From Pseudocercospora fijiensis CIRAD86 (Eukaryota; Ascomycota; Dothideomycetes; Mycosphaerellales; Mycosphaerellaceae): a stretch of 64,000 bases of DNA. The notes beneath the pieces are model-generated. The model made no database searches. It was not told the origin of the DNA and was given only the letters and a program-made list of their open reading frames with translations. Location of the stretch: positions 62,001 to 126,000 of the forward strand of contig NW_006921553.1 in assembly GCF_000340215.1 (NCBI RefSeq). Reading direction: 5' to 3'. Shown in pieces: positions 10,768-22,779 of this stretch (positions are counted from its first letter, which is position 1; each line of letters begins with the position of its first letter). The translations under genes were made by a program, and so were the position numbers.

Positions 10768-11416
10768 ACGACGCCTCGTAAGAAGGGACCTAGTACTTCT
10801 ACGGGTCGCAATAAGACCGGAAATAGTAGAACGAGTATAGTATATTAACGTAAGAGGGCTGCTACTACTACCGCTAGCTCCGGTACTAGAAAGGGCGTCG
10901 CGAGCAAGGCTCCGCGTAAGACAACGGCGGGTAAGGCTCTACGCAAGACGACAACTAGCGCTTCTACTACTAGTAGTAATCGTACGAAGCGTCGATAGCG
11001 CCTAGGAAGTAAGTCCTATTTATAGCCGGTAGTATAGCCGGTAGCGTAGCCGGTAGCATAGCCGGCATTCTTACTGTCTTTTTACTAATCCTTCTTTAGC
11101 CGTAGCCCTCCGTAAGATTCGGTAGTATTAGAAGAGTTCTAAGCTCCTAATCCGTAAAGCTCCTTTCTAACGACTTGTTCGCGAAATTGCCTAGGATTAT
11201 AGAACGGACCTTCGCTTCTAAGCCTCCGCGATAGGCGCCCTTTAAGAGGCTATAGAAGCCTACCTAGTTCGTATCTTCGAATGTATATTTCTCTTCTACC
11301 TCTTTTCGGACTATACTAATACTATTTTAGCGGTTAACCTTATAGCTATCTACGCGAAGCGTATAACGATTATAGACAAGGATTTTAAAGCACTCGATTA
11401 GATTCTAAAAGGCTAG
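10768..11416 (+). pseudogene. Histone H3-like gene with two introns, hAT cargo (copy A)
   Basis: Exons 10768-11008, 11100-11282 and 11331-11416 (170 codons) read as a histone H3. The long basic Ser/Thr tail contains RKGVASKAPRKTTAGKALRK, echoing the H3 tail. Next come GTVALRKIR, SSKLLIRKAPF-stop-RLVREIA, DYRTDLRF, ASAIGALQEAIEAYLV, FE, AIYAKRITI and DKDF. Intron 1 (11009-11099) has GTAAGT, CTAAT and TTTAG; its removal regenerates Gly-Thr-Val-Ala-Leu-Arg. Intron 2 (11283-11330) has GTATAT, ACTAAT and TTTTAG; its removal regenerates the FE-xx-NL-xAI junction of alpha2/L2. In-frame stops are TAG/TAA from Gln, Arg or Trp codons, and Met/His codons read Ile/Tyr, as RIP predicts. The C-terminus (KALD-stop-ILKG) departs from canonical RRIRGERA. 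Start and stop are provisional. The tail and C-terminus suggest a variant H3 and not a recent host copy. Confidence 0.88.
11009..11099 (+). other. Intron 1 of the H3-like gene with GCCGGTA repeats
   Basis: The intron has a canonical GTAAGT donor, a CTAAT branch-like site 11 nt before the TTTAG acceptor, and a run of TAGCCGGTAG-type 10-12-bp units at about 11,024-11,067. It is the clearest example of the family motif sitting inside a spliceosomal intron. Confidence 0.8.
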
Positions 11417-12345
11417 AATATCTATATTCGAGACGGTGCTAGGTAGGATAGATCTTCTAGTAGGAAGGATATTCGTAGTATTATCTATAAGCTTTTCTAT
11501 ATACGAAATAAGCCGCTATTATACGGCGCTACATACCGCGCTCTAAATACTCTCTAAGTATATATATATAGTATAGTATACTTTATTAGCCGTACGGAAT
11601 AGAAGTCTCCTAAAATCCCGTTAGTACTAAGGAGTAAAAAGGCCGGCTACGCTGCCGGCTACGCTACCGGCTACGCTGCCGGCTACGCTACTAGCTACGC
11701 TGCTAGGTTTTTTAAAGAACTAAAAGAAGATAGACATTCCGGTTGATTTGTATTAGTTTGGATTTTTATAAAAAGAAAACAGGGAAAAATAAGGAAGGTT
11801 GAAGAGCCTAATAGTTATAGTTATAGGCACTATCCCTGTTTTCTAGAGCATATTATACACCTGCCTTCGCAACTCTACCTAATACTCCCTCTAAATATCC
11901 TTATACTCTACCTACTAGAAATTCAACTAGGTACCTAGACCTATAGCTACCTCTATATCTTTTACTATCTTCTATAGGTTAAAGGCCTCTTCTATAGCAG
12001 CCTCTACCTCCTTATATAATACGAAGTTACTACCTGCCCTACCCTTTATATCTCCTAAATAACTAAGAGTTCTAAGGAACGAACTAGCATTCGGCCTTAG
12101 TATAGCGAGTAACTAGTAGAACGTTCTATAGAGCTGCCTTATAGCTCTTTTATATACTATACCGATACCGAGAGAGGAGCTATCCTAGTACTTAATATTA
12201 TCGAATAGTTCGGTAGGAAAGTGTTAGAACTTCTTAAGGAGGAGGACTTCTAGGGAAATCGATAAGTTCTACCTAGATCTAGATAATAATATTCTACCGA
12301 GTAGTTAGGGAATTGAATAGCGAGCGAAAGGATAAAATTTATACC

Positions 12346-12751
12346 TAATAAGTGCAGTTTCTAAACTAAACTATAATAGCTTGTATATGTGTGTGCTTTT
12401 AATTAGTTAGTGCCCTTAGCTAATTGTCTATAGATTTAGGGTTATATAAGTACCTTCCTATAACTGAAAAATGCCGGCTACGCTACCGGCTATACTCTCG
12501 TATCTTATAAAGGGCTTACTTCGAGTTACGTAGACATTCTTACACTTCTAATAAGTGCAGTTTCTAAACTGAACTATAATAGCTTGTCTGTATGTGTGCT
12601 TTTGATTAGTTAGTACCTTTAGCTAATTGCCTATAGATTTAGGGTTATATAAGTACCTTCCTATAACTAAAAAACGCCGGCTACGCTACCGGCTACACTC
12701 TCGTATCTTATAAAGGGCTTGCTTCGAGTTACGTAGACATTCTTACACTTC
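12346..12751. repeat. Two tandem 203-bp 3' subterminal repeats of copy A
   Basis: Units start TAATAAGTGCAGTTTC at 12346 and 12549 and each contains one GCCGGCTA pair. They retain more TG and CA than their surroundings. A single diverged unit occurs in the truncated copy at about 39,325-39,515. Region 11,417-12,345 is RIPped spacer with a repeat cluster at 11,641-11,705; I see no recognisable gene there. Confidence 0.85.
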
Positions 12752-12859
12752 TTAGAAACCGATAAATTCTATAGTTCGAACTAGCTACTCTTGTAGTTGC
12801 TTAGCAAATCAACCTAAACTAAACTAGATCTTCGGCTTAGTAAACCAAACTAAACTAAC

Positions 12860-12879
12860 CCGAACTACTACGGGGTCTA
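12860..12879. repeat. 3' TIR of hAT copy A
   Basis: CCGAACTACTACGGGGTCTA is a perfect 20/20 inverted match to 2393-2412. It is followed by the target duplicate GGTTTCTA (12880-12887). Confidence 0.95.
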
Positions 12880-12991
12880 GGTTTCTACTTCGTACCTTAG
12901 ATTTAGGGACGGCGTAGAGATAAAATTAGAAATATAGCCGGTATCTATAGCCGGTAAAAGGATACGAAAATAGGCCTCCTCCTAGGTTAAT

Positions 12992-13620
12992 CTAACGACT
13001 AAATACAATTTCTAACTAAACCGCTATAAACCGACGCCGAACTTTAGCTAGAAGCTATATATCTTTATTTTAGGGAGTAACCCGCTTCGTATAGATAGTA
13101 AGGAGGTTTAAAAGCTTAAGCTCGGTTACGAGAAATGCCTCCGTAGCTTCCTAAAGAGTACTAATCGCCTTAGCCGTAAATCGTATACTAGACTAAAAAT
13201 CTAGTATAATTTCTTAGACGAGTCGCTAGAAGGGAGTCTTAGGGATTAAAAGCTCGGTCCCTCTTTTATTTTAGAAAAGCCGGATCTAGCGAAGGGTAAT
13301 AGTACCTAGTTTAAAGCGCCGCTTCTTTATCGTCGAGTCCTACCTTATTCCCTTTTTTTTAATAGAAAGATAACTTTTCTTTACGATAGCCTTCGTCCGT
13401 CTACTCTTTTTAGCCTTCTCCTATCTACCTAAAGCCTTCTTATTTTTTAGTACTGTTTTCCGAGGAATCCCCTTCCTTCGTATATACTATAGAGAGTCTT
13501 ACTCTTCCGATATCTCGTTCTCGCTACGGTCTCCCTATACTTAGCTTGCTTTACCCTTACCCTTTAGGCTCTAAAGATATTTATCTACGCGTTTAGGCGA
13601 CGAGGGTATATCGGTAGGAC
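12992..13620 (-). pseudogene. CENP-A-like histone H3-fold gene (copy B)
   Basis: The 336-bp fold region 12992-13327 is the exact-length reverse complement of 8411-8746. It has no indels and a partly different set of RIP changes. The stop is at 12992-12994. The tail extends to about 13,620. The bases corresponding to copy A's 8081 ATG are not conserved, supporting an intron there. Confidence 0.8.
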
Positions 13621-13967
13621 CTAGAAAATTAATAAGCCTATAATCGTAATAGGATATTTATACTTCTTACTTTCTAGATAAAATAGTCTTCGATTAAACC
13701 GCCTTAGTAGGTTATCGTTAGATTCGTATAAAGGATAGTAGCTTAAGGAAAGGGAGGTAGCTAGCTTAGGAAGGCCCGAAAAGCCGAATCCTTAAGGTAT
13801 ATTTATCTTTAAGAATATAGGGAAAGGGAAGAAGGAGAGGAAGAGCGAATAGAGAATTAGAAATAGTCCGTAAGTAAGCGGGGTAGGTTGCTATAGTAAC
13901 TAGTCTATTTAGGTCCTAGGAATTAGGAATATATTAAAGATATATACCGGCTATATACGCCGCCTAT

Positions 13968-16900
13968 ATTACCTTCTATATATACGCTTCGTCTCCTTAA
14001 AGCTACTCTAAGCCTATATACGTTTCCGCTTCTCGACCTAGTATCGCCTTCTACCTCCGCCCTCCTCCTCTTTATTATCGCTAATTAGGATTTTACTTAG
14101 ACTAAATTTCGTATTCTCTTCGCGCTCCTAGGTTTCTTCGATCTTAAGGTTTTCTAATTCCTCGATTAAGTCCTTTAGTATAATCTTTAGTATCCTATCT
14201 TAGCGACTCTAGTAGAGGAGATAGTATCGGAATACTATAATAGATTCGAAGGTAGTAGGCGAGTATATTCGATTAAAGCGGCCCTACTAATAAGCGATAC
14301 TAAAAGACCTCTTATAGCCTATACCTATACTCGGACGTCTCGAGCGACCGACGCTATCGTTAGAAACTTAGGCTCTAACCGCTACTATATAGCGAGAACA
14401 TCGTCTCTAAATTTATTTAAAAGACCGGTAAGATTTAGAGATTATTAGCCCTCTTTCCGAGCCTATAGATTTAGTACTTACCCGCGCCTTAATAGAGATC
14501 GAACTCTTCTTTATTTACTTTAGTAGTTACTTCCTCTTCTACCTCTACTTCCTACCTACGAAATAGATATAATATCGGAGCCTTCTAAACCTTCTTTTTC
14601 TTTATCGAAGCTATATTTAGGCTAGTTTCTTTCCGACGCTCGTAGAATATCTTCCCTAAAATAGTTTAGTAATACTTAGGCTATTCCTCGTTCCCCTTCT
14701 ATTCTAGCTTCTACTAGTATATATCCTTTTCTACCGGATTAAGTAAGCATATAACGCTATAGATATCCCCGAACGACTAAAAGGTAGTACTATAATATTT
14801 ATATAACTTAGTATAGGAGGTATCTGTAGCTTTCGTTATAGCTACTTTCTAAGGAACGCTCTTCTTAGCTAGCTTAGCTGTAGTTTCGTCGAGCTCGTTA
14901 AAGAGCTAGTTATAGTACGTAAAGATAAGATAGATCGTCGGTCCTCGGGTTCTTCTAATCGTAGTAGTAACCTTCGCGTAATACTTACTAATATCGACGA
15001 GATACTCTACTTAGCGCTATTTAGTAGTAGTAAGCCTAAGCTACCTAATACCCTCGGAACTCTAATAGATCTTAAGAGCGGTATATAAAGTATATTCCCT
15101 TATAACTATATAGAAAGTTAAATCGAACTAGGTCTTAACCTTTTAGGTAAAACGGAGTAGGCGCTAAGGAGGCCGCTTTTACTATCGCTTATTCTATACG
15201 ATATTCTAGGTATCGGTTTTAGGGCGCTCGATTAGGTTCTTTTAAATAGCCTCGAATCGGTTATATCTCTATAAGCTCGAGTTTGTATATATTACTAGAC
15301 GACGAAGCTAGAGAAAAAGAGTTAGAACTATACTAGGTTACCGGCTATAGGTACCGGCTATAGATAAAAGTTATACCTTATATAAAACGAGAGCGAGGCT
15401 CTCTACCTTATCCCGTCTTATTACTATAACGAGTTTCTCGACTTTCGACTTTGCTTTATCCTTATCTATAATCTTCTATTAGTCGTCGTTTAATAGTATA
15501 ATTTTAAGCGTCTTAAAGAGGGCTCGGATCGCGATTTAAACTATATAAGCGAGGTAGGGAAACTTCTATAGGGATATAACTAGTAACGACGTCGGCTCCG
15601 ATTTAATAGGGCTAGGGCTATTACTAGGCTCCTCTTTATCGTTATTATCGTACGTATTATCGTACGTATCCGGAATCGTAGCGAGCTTAATATTCGGAAG
15701 ATTAAGCTAGATTATAGACCTTATAATCTCCTCTACGTACTCGACCCTATCGATACGATTAGTAATTTTAAAGATATATACGAGTAAATTGTATATATTA
15801 CGCCTTATATAATATTCGATTATTACTAGCGTTATCTATAGTAATCGAGATTAGTTTCGTTATTACGCTAACCCTATCTATTACCGTATAGATAAGCTTT
15901 ACTATATCCTTACTAGTATAGGAACCTAGAATTTTAGGGAATCCGATTATAAGTTCCTAGAGTTTCTAATCCGAATTAATAAAGTATAGTATAATCGAGA
16001 GGAAGGAGGGTCTTATAGTCCGGCTTAACTAGCTATCGATAGTAATAGCTACTCGGCGAGTATAACGGAGGATCTTCCGAATATCGTCTAACGTAGCCTT
16101 TTTATTCTTTTCGAATATAATACGCTAGGTTATCGCGCCGAGAAATAGGGGAGGGTAGTTTATAAGATATAGGTATATCTTCTATATAGACTCCCTTTCG
16201 TAGAAGTCTCCCGGAAGACTGTTTATAGCTAGCATTTCGTTTACTAGTTACTTAAAGTCTTCGGAGGAGAAATCGGTAGACTTTAATCCTAGAGCTTCCT
16301 TAAGCGTAGCCTATAATAATTAGTTAGATCTCTACGGTTAATTAAAGTAGCCGGTAGCTATAGCTAGTAGCTATAGCCGGCAGCTATAGCCGGTATTTTA
16401 GAAGACGTACCTTTTCCTAGAACGCTATATCTATATTAACCCTCCTCTCTCTTTAAGATTCCTAAAACCGTTTAGAATAGAGATAGTTCGTACGCGATAA
16501 GTTCCTATCCCCTAGTTTCGGGTATTTTAAGATTAAACCGTAGAAGTTATAGACAATTACTAGTTAACCTTTAAGTCGAGAAGTCGTATAACGGTATAAT
16601 GCCCTATTTATAAAGAACTTCTAGAATATATCTATTCGCTCCTTACTACCCTATCGTATCGAGTACTTCCGGAGTTTATACTCCTTCGAATATAAGTATA
16701 AAGGGAACTATATCTTATAGACCTATTAATTAAACTGCTTAGTATACTCGGGTTTCTAAAGATACGCCTAGCTAGCCTTTTCGAAGATATCCGGGTTAAT
16801 ACTTAATATTCTTATATCTCCGAACAACCTTCTACTTAGACTCCGTAAAGGTAAGTACTAGGTAGTAGTACCCTATAATAAATTCCTACTACTAGGATTC

Positions 16901-17160
16901 GGAGAGGATAAATCTAGCCCTAATCGTCGTCTAGAACTCGATAGGCTCGAAGGTAAGTATACGACCTCCTCTCGACGTTATCGTAATCTCGCTCGTATAC
17001 TAGACTATTTCGACTATCGTCTCGTTATTACCCTTCCTAGTATAGCGCCTAGTATATATATAATATCGGTTAGTATATTTTAAAGTTTCGTACGGTAAGG
17101 TAAGAACTTAGGAGTAGTAGATATATACTAGTAGCTATAGGGAAATACCCTTTCTTTTAT
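13968..17160 (-). pseudogene. hAT transposase (copy B)
   Basis: Reverse complement of the copy A transposase. The TDNAsNN signature lies at about 15,820-15,850, the dimerisation region at about 14,240-14,400, and a repeat-bearing intron around 16,345-16,395. RIP stops lie throughout. The upstream gene continues to 18116, where the LTR element is inserted. Confidence 0.82.
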
Positions 17161-17249
17161 AGTATCGTATCGTTAGGAATAGCTAGGTAGTAAATAGCTA
17201 GCTACCTTTTTTTTGTTTCCTAGCTAGCTAACTACTAGATTTTTTTCCT

Positions 17250-18116
17250 AGCTACCTTAGCGAGCCTAACTACTAGAATTTCTTTCCTAGCTACTCTAAC
17301 TACCTGAATTTTGCCTTCTATACGGCGGCTCTCTCCTACTAACGGTACCGAGCTGCTATACCTAACGAATCTAAGCTCGTTTTTAGTCTTAATCTATCCT
17401 CTTTTAGTATAAGACACTCGATAAGCAAATGCTTAGGCCGAGTCTAACTACGAAACCTAAGACTAACTAATAGCTCTCTTAACTAATCCTAATCCTCGAA
17501 CTCCTTCCGCTTCTTAGTAAAGACCTTAAAGAGCGCTCGAGCTTCGTCGGGTACCTATAGAGTAGTCGAGATAAAGCCGTATCGCTAAAATAGGTAATCC
17601 TTCGGAGGCTTATATAGAGATTTAGAGAATTCTAACGCTAACCTATCCTACTAGTAGCTTAGATTCCGGATATAAGCCCTCTCTACCTTAGTAAAGATTT
17701 TATATAGTAGTAGTACTCTACCCTCGAGAAACGCTTTCTATTTAACTATTAGTATCTACCGGCTACGACCGCCGGCTATATATACTAAGTATAGAATAAT
17801 TACCTATACCCCTTCCTCCTTTAGTAATACTTCTACCGTCCCTAGATACCTAGCCCTAATCGTATTAATCGTAAGCTACTTTGCCTTTATAGACGTAAAG
17901 GCTTCGCTCTAATACTAATAAAGAAACTTCTACTCTATATCGAGGATATAAAGACGACTAGTCTCGATTCTAATACTTACTAGCTTTTCGTAGGAGCTTT
18001 AACTATAACTTTCTAGATTAATAGGAGTTATACCTTAGCCCTTTACTAGTATCTCGTCTCTTTAACTATACTCGATCTACTCCTAGCGCTTATCGTCTAT
18101 AGCGTTAGGCCCTAAG
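17250..18116 (-). pseudogene. Lys-rich accessory gene of hAT copy B, part 1 (split by Gypsy element)
   Basis: Counterpart of copy A 3,600-4,420. It is broken at 18116/33365 by the LTR element; the N-terminal part lies at about 33,365-33,930. The break lies in GGCCCTAAG/ACTATACC, the intact form of which is visible in copy A at about 3,578-3,595. Confidence 0.7.
18112..18116. repeat. 5-bp target-site duplication of the LTR element, left
   Basis: CTAAG precedes the left LTR and recurs at 33360-33364 after the right LTR. The empty site in copy A holds it once. Five base pairs fits Gypsy integration. Confidence 0.93.
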
Positions 18117-18238
18117 TATTACGAAGGCAGGTATAGGTATAGGCTAGGTAGGAGGCCCTAGCCTTCTATAGTATATACTTCTCTAAGCCTAGATAGACTT
18201 AGAATAATTATCTACTTTATAATATACGATGTATAACA
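18117..18238 (+). repeat. 5' LTR, 122 bp
   Basis: Begins TATTACGAAGG (TG to TA by RIP at the expected 5' TG) and ends GTATAACA. Matches 33238-33359 with a few CpA/TpA differences. A candidate primer-binding site starting TAGTAGCTTCGC (ancestrally TGG) lies 3 nt inside; the tRNA was not determined. Confidence 0.92.
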
Positions 18239-18699
18239 AAATAGTAGCTTCGCTTCGAGTACTAGCGTAAAACACGTACTAACCGTCTCTAAACGGACTA
18301 TCCGAACTACGGTTTACTATTCCCCTCTTTAAGGCGAAAGTCCTCCGCGCCGAAGGAGAGTTCTAACGAACTACTCTAATACTACTTTCCGCACTATTAA
18401 ACGCCGTAGCTATACTGCAAGAAAGAGGCTATAATTTAGTACGAAAACATACGAGACCTACTAGCGAATCGGTACGGAAATTAACGATAGACCTAGCCTA
18501 GCGCCGCGGCGCGCTTTACGCTCCCTCTATTAATACCCTTACTTACTAAGGGTAGGAACGACATTTCGGGTTAGTAGGAGCTAGGTACCTAACCCTCCTA
18601 ACTTCCCCTTTTTAGGTATAAGGATATAGAAGGTTCTAATTACTCTTACGGTAGCTGCTATATCTATACCTACGGTTAGTATTAGGACGGTACCCTATT

Positions 18700-21600
18700 C
18701 CGTCTCTTAGCGAATAATATCTACGTCTTAATATAGGAGCTTATAGTATTAAAGGACTAGGAATCTCCGAACGAGCCGCCGCCTATAGCCTAGGAGGATT
18801 GTACTCTTCCCGAATTAGAGGAAGATAGATACTACCTAGTTTATATAGTATATATACTATTAGCCTTCTCGAAACTAAGGTAGTACCTAAACAAGCTATT
18901 CGAGAAGGATCTTAGATATAGAGTTATCGCTATTACCGAGTAGTACGAGGATCCGGAGGAGGCTAAACCTCTACGTTGCCTAAGGTTATAGTCCCGTATT
19001 CCGGATACGGATAAAGACGCGACTCCTAAACCTTAGATACGCGCTAAGATTATTAGTTCGTAGGTTAACGATAACTCCCTATCGCTTTCCGCTATACGAT
19101 AAGTATATCGTCTAACTTCGTACTAGTCGGATAGCCTATATTTCGCTTAGTAGCTAGTAGAACACCTTAAGTCTACTAACGAGAATCTAGCCGTAGGCGA
19201 GAATTAGCTACGTCGCCGTAAGGTTTATATCCCTCTACGACTAGAGAAGTAGGGCGTCCGTCGCTTAATTAAGGACGAGAACTTAGGCTAAGCTAAGCCT
19301 AATAGACGTAGGGAGTCTTTTAAAATTAACCCGCTAACGGGTAACGTTTTTAAGAATTTCGGTATCTTTCGTAAAGACGACCCGCCTCCTAAGCCTCGCG
19401 AGAGCTTATTAATCTCGGTATCTAGTAGTTCGATACTTAGCTCGCTACCGGATTCCTAGCTAAAAGGAGGAGATATATCGGGTAAGTAGGCTCTAGGATC
19501 TATAGTACCGGCGAACGGTATAGCCGGCGCTAAATAGCGAAATAAAATTAGATAAATAAAGTCCTAGGTAGCTTAGTAGCTAGCCGAGTAACGTACTAAG
19601 GTAGATAATAATCGAGCTACGGATCGTATACGTCTATAGAGGGTACTAGACGAGTAGCGCGAGGCTTACGAGATCGAGATATAGGCCTAAATCTAATAAG
19701 CGTTTAACGAAGGCCGTAAGGAGGCTATAAGAGCTAAGAATAAGAGTAGAGATAAGGGTATAGAAGCTAGTAGAGCACTACCTCCGATAGCCTTAGAATA
19801 GCGCTATACTATCGATACGAATAGTATCTCTAAATTGTTCCTTACCGACGAATAGCGACGTCGAAAGAGGAATACTAAGTCTATTAGGCACTTTAACGAC
19901 GAGGTTACCGCTAATAACAACGCTACTACTAATACTAATACTAGGAATAATAGGAATAACAATACCTCCGCTAGCGCTAATAACGATAATACTAGATACG
20001 ATAAGCTAGAGGCATTAGTAGGAAAACTAATAGAGGTAATATAGTCTAATAGCGCCGCCTTAGCGGCCCTACGACCGAATAATAACTATTCTAGGCTACC
20101 GGGGTAGTAGCGATATAGAAATCTTTACGCGATACGTAGCCGAACTAGCTAAGGTACGACTAGAGCTAAGTAGCTAGCTAATTAGAATCGGAATGCTCGA
20201 GCTAGTATTATACTAGAGATTAGCTCGGAACGCTACGCCTATAGAGGCCTTAACGCTAAAGGTAATCCTAGGCCTATCTAAGATAAGGCCGGCTTTATAG
20301 ACCCGAGGTTCGAGCCCGCCGACGTATATACTCTACTATACGCTAGTCCTCCTTATACTCTAGTTACGGACTTTAGCTAGGAGGTCGCGCCCTATAAGTT
20401 TAAGCCTAAGTAAGTTAGGTATTTTAATAAGGACCTTCCGGAGAGTAAGGGCAAAGGCCTAGTTATATATATTAGTAATACGGCCTATTATCGAGACGTT
20501 TTTGCTTTTATTACTCGCCTTAATATAGCTATTTAAGTAGGCGAGTATCTAGTAGCAACTCTACGTCTATTACTATATAGATGCCTTTAGGGCTCCGCCT
20601 TAACTTAGTACCTTTACGGCCTTACTAACGATCGACGTACGCTCCTTTAAACTAGCCTAGGTATCGAGCGATAGAAGGAGGCCTTATACGAGTAGTTCCG
20701 ATTAGATCCCTTAGTCGCGGCGCGCGAATTAGAATTAAAATAATATCGTATTAAGGAAGTCGCGGCCCGAAAGAGCGTAAGCGAATTCGTTATTAACGTT
20801 ATACGTTTAGCGTAGTAAAGCGGTACGGAGTTACTTATAGGGTAAATTAACTATACCTTCTAAAAGATCGTACTAGAGCTACGTAGCGATCTTAATACGC
20901 CTACGCTATTATAGATATATTAGACGCTTATCGATATAATATAAGCCTATTATATAATATAGGTAGAATTATATCCTCTAGATAGTACTACTACCGGCTA
21001 CTATAATAGTAAGTTAAACCTTCGACGTAGCGATTCGGTATAGGGTAGGTTCGTAGACCCTAGGTTCGCGTCTAGGTCTCGTTTTAATACTAGACGCTCG
21101 TCTTTCCTTAGAAATAATAATCCCTATAATCGGTAGCAACCTAATACATTCTAGTAACGCCGTTAGCCTAGATTATAGGTCTATAGCCGCTAGAGACTAT
21201 AGGGCGTAAACGTAAACGTAAACGAGAAAATAGTAGACGCCCGCGGTCTCCCGTAGTATCCGAATCCTTAGAGATAGTAGACGAATTTCGGAAATATAAG
21301 AGGCTAAGGCATTCCCGCAAATTCCTAGGCTCGTAGTAAAGCTACGTTCTTCTATAATTTAGTAGACCTAGGGTAGGAGACTAACTATTAAGAACTAGAA
21401 TACGATAATACTACCTAAGCTAAGGGCGGAGAGTAGGCTAAGGATTAGTATATAGCTAGCGAGGATATCGGCGGTATCGAGGTAGAAGAGGACTAAGCTC
21501 TTCCTCCTATAAATCTATAGTTAACTCTAGTATACTACGCCTAGCCGTAGGTTCGTAAACCTAAGGTAAATGCCTAGCCTTAACGCGATAAAACGCGACC

Positions 21601-21950
21601 CGAAGGTCGGTAGACGCGTTATAATATATACGGAGAGGTTTTCCGCTCGGCTAACGAGTTTTTTAATAGCTACCTCGATTATATATACCCTAAGGACGCT
21701 ACTAGGAAGCGTACGAATATTCTTTACGAGCTAGCTCCGGGAAACTCCTCGAGCTAGAAGTAAAACTAGTTACTACTAGCTAGTATAAAACCGCAAGTCT
21801 ACCGGAAATTCTAGAATCCCTAGCGGTAGCGGAACTCCTAAAGTCGCCGGGTCGCTTACTACCGGATAAGCAAATATCTTTATATCTAGTAATAACGATT
21901 ATAGTAGGATAGCCTAGCTAAATATCGATACCTATACTTCTAGTACTATA
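18700..21950 (+). pseudogene. Gag-type ORF of the 15.2-kb element
   Basis: A single frame is followed from about 18,700 with RIP stops. A Retrotrans_gag-like helical domain lies at about 20,480-20,960 (VFAFITRLNIAI, ASLGIERWKEAL-type and ELELK spacing, TLIDII). An Asn/Thr-rich linker lies at 19,900-20,000. No CCHC zinc knuckle was recognised. The frame differs from that of RT, so the ancestral element used a frameshift or a separate pol. Confidence 0.6.
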
Positions 21951-22779
21951 GCCCGCAACCTCTAGTCTATTAATAGATATCTAAGCCTAAATATTCTAGT
22001 CTATATCGGTATCGCGCCCCCCCGCGGCGGATTATACGTTTACGCTAGCGGGCGTAGCTTTTCCTATAGAAGATTCTTCCGCTACGATCGCTCTATAGTA
22101 GACTACGCCTAGCTCTATCTATATATTAGATTTGCTACTAGATATCCTAGCGGGCGTAGCGACTACTATTAGGAGGTCCCCGATTAATCCGGACGCGCTA
22201 AATACTCGGAATACTATAATATTAGTTACGGAGTAGCCCTAAGTCTACTATATCGCCTAAACGACTAAGGCTACGCCCTTAGTAGAAGAGGCGTAGTACT
22301 ATATAATTTTATTAAGTACCTCGAAGATTTCTTCCCCTATCGACGATAGGAAGGCTCGTACGGGGAAGCGCTCCTTTAGTACTATTAATAACCTTATACT
22401 ATAGGTCTATTATATACGAGAACGCCCTTAATAGAAATTGCAAATTATACCCTACTTAGTAAAACTCCCTCCGGGAGACCTAGCTTATATCTTTAGATAT
22501 TACGATATCGTCGAAGCGAACTACGCCCTTTCTCCGGAAGGGGATTTTAAGCGCGTTTGCCTCGATACTAGTACTAAAGTATCTATAATAGACTAGGGGT
22601 AGCTAACTATATAACTAGGGTAGGACGATATTTAGTATCTTAAGTAACCTCTAGAATTCCGTAGTTTAGCTAGAAGTATATAGTACGAGTAATAGATTAA
22701 TTTGTCGATATACTTTCCTATCTTCGCTAGGTATTCTTAGTTACCCGCTCTAGCCTATATTAAATAGCTAGTAAGGGTA

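Larger units (their letters stand above)
2393..12879 (+). mobile_element. hAT transposon copy A, 10.5 kb, carrying two histone H3-fold genes
   Basis: The element is bounded by perfect 20-bp inverted repeats (2393-2412 TAGACCCCGTAGTAGTTCGG; 12860-12879 its exact reverse complement) and by the 8-bp duplication GGTTTCTA. Left to right on the + strand it contains subterminal 20-bp tandem repeats, a Lys-rich unidentified gene, a hAT transposase, a CENP-A-like H3-fold gene, a triplicated 365-bp block, a second H3-like gene, and a two-copy 203-bp 3' subterminal repeat. All genes are RIP-killed by transitions, with few indels. Typical fungal hAT elements are about 3-5 kb and encode mainly a transposase, so this is unusually large and gene-rich. 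Orientation follows the transposase. Confidence 0.92.

Noticed and set aside
10768..11416. H3-like gene as a normal host histone gene hit by RIP
   Set aside because: It lies inside the TIR/TSD-bounded element in two copies, has a divergent tail and C-terminus, and comes with a second H3-fold gene.
2393..12879. Starship-like giant element because of cargo genes
   Set aside because: No tyrosine-recombinase captain gene seen; TIRs, 8-bp TSD and transposase motifs are those of hAT.
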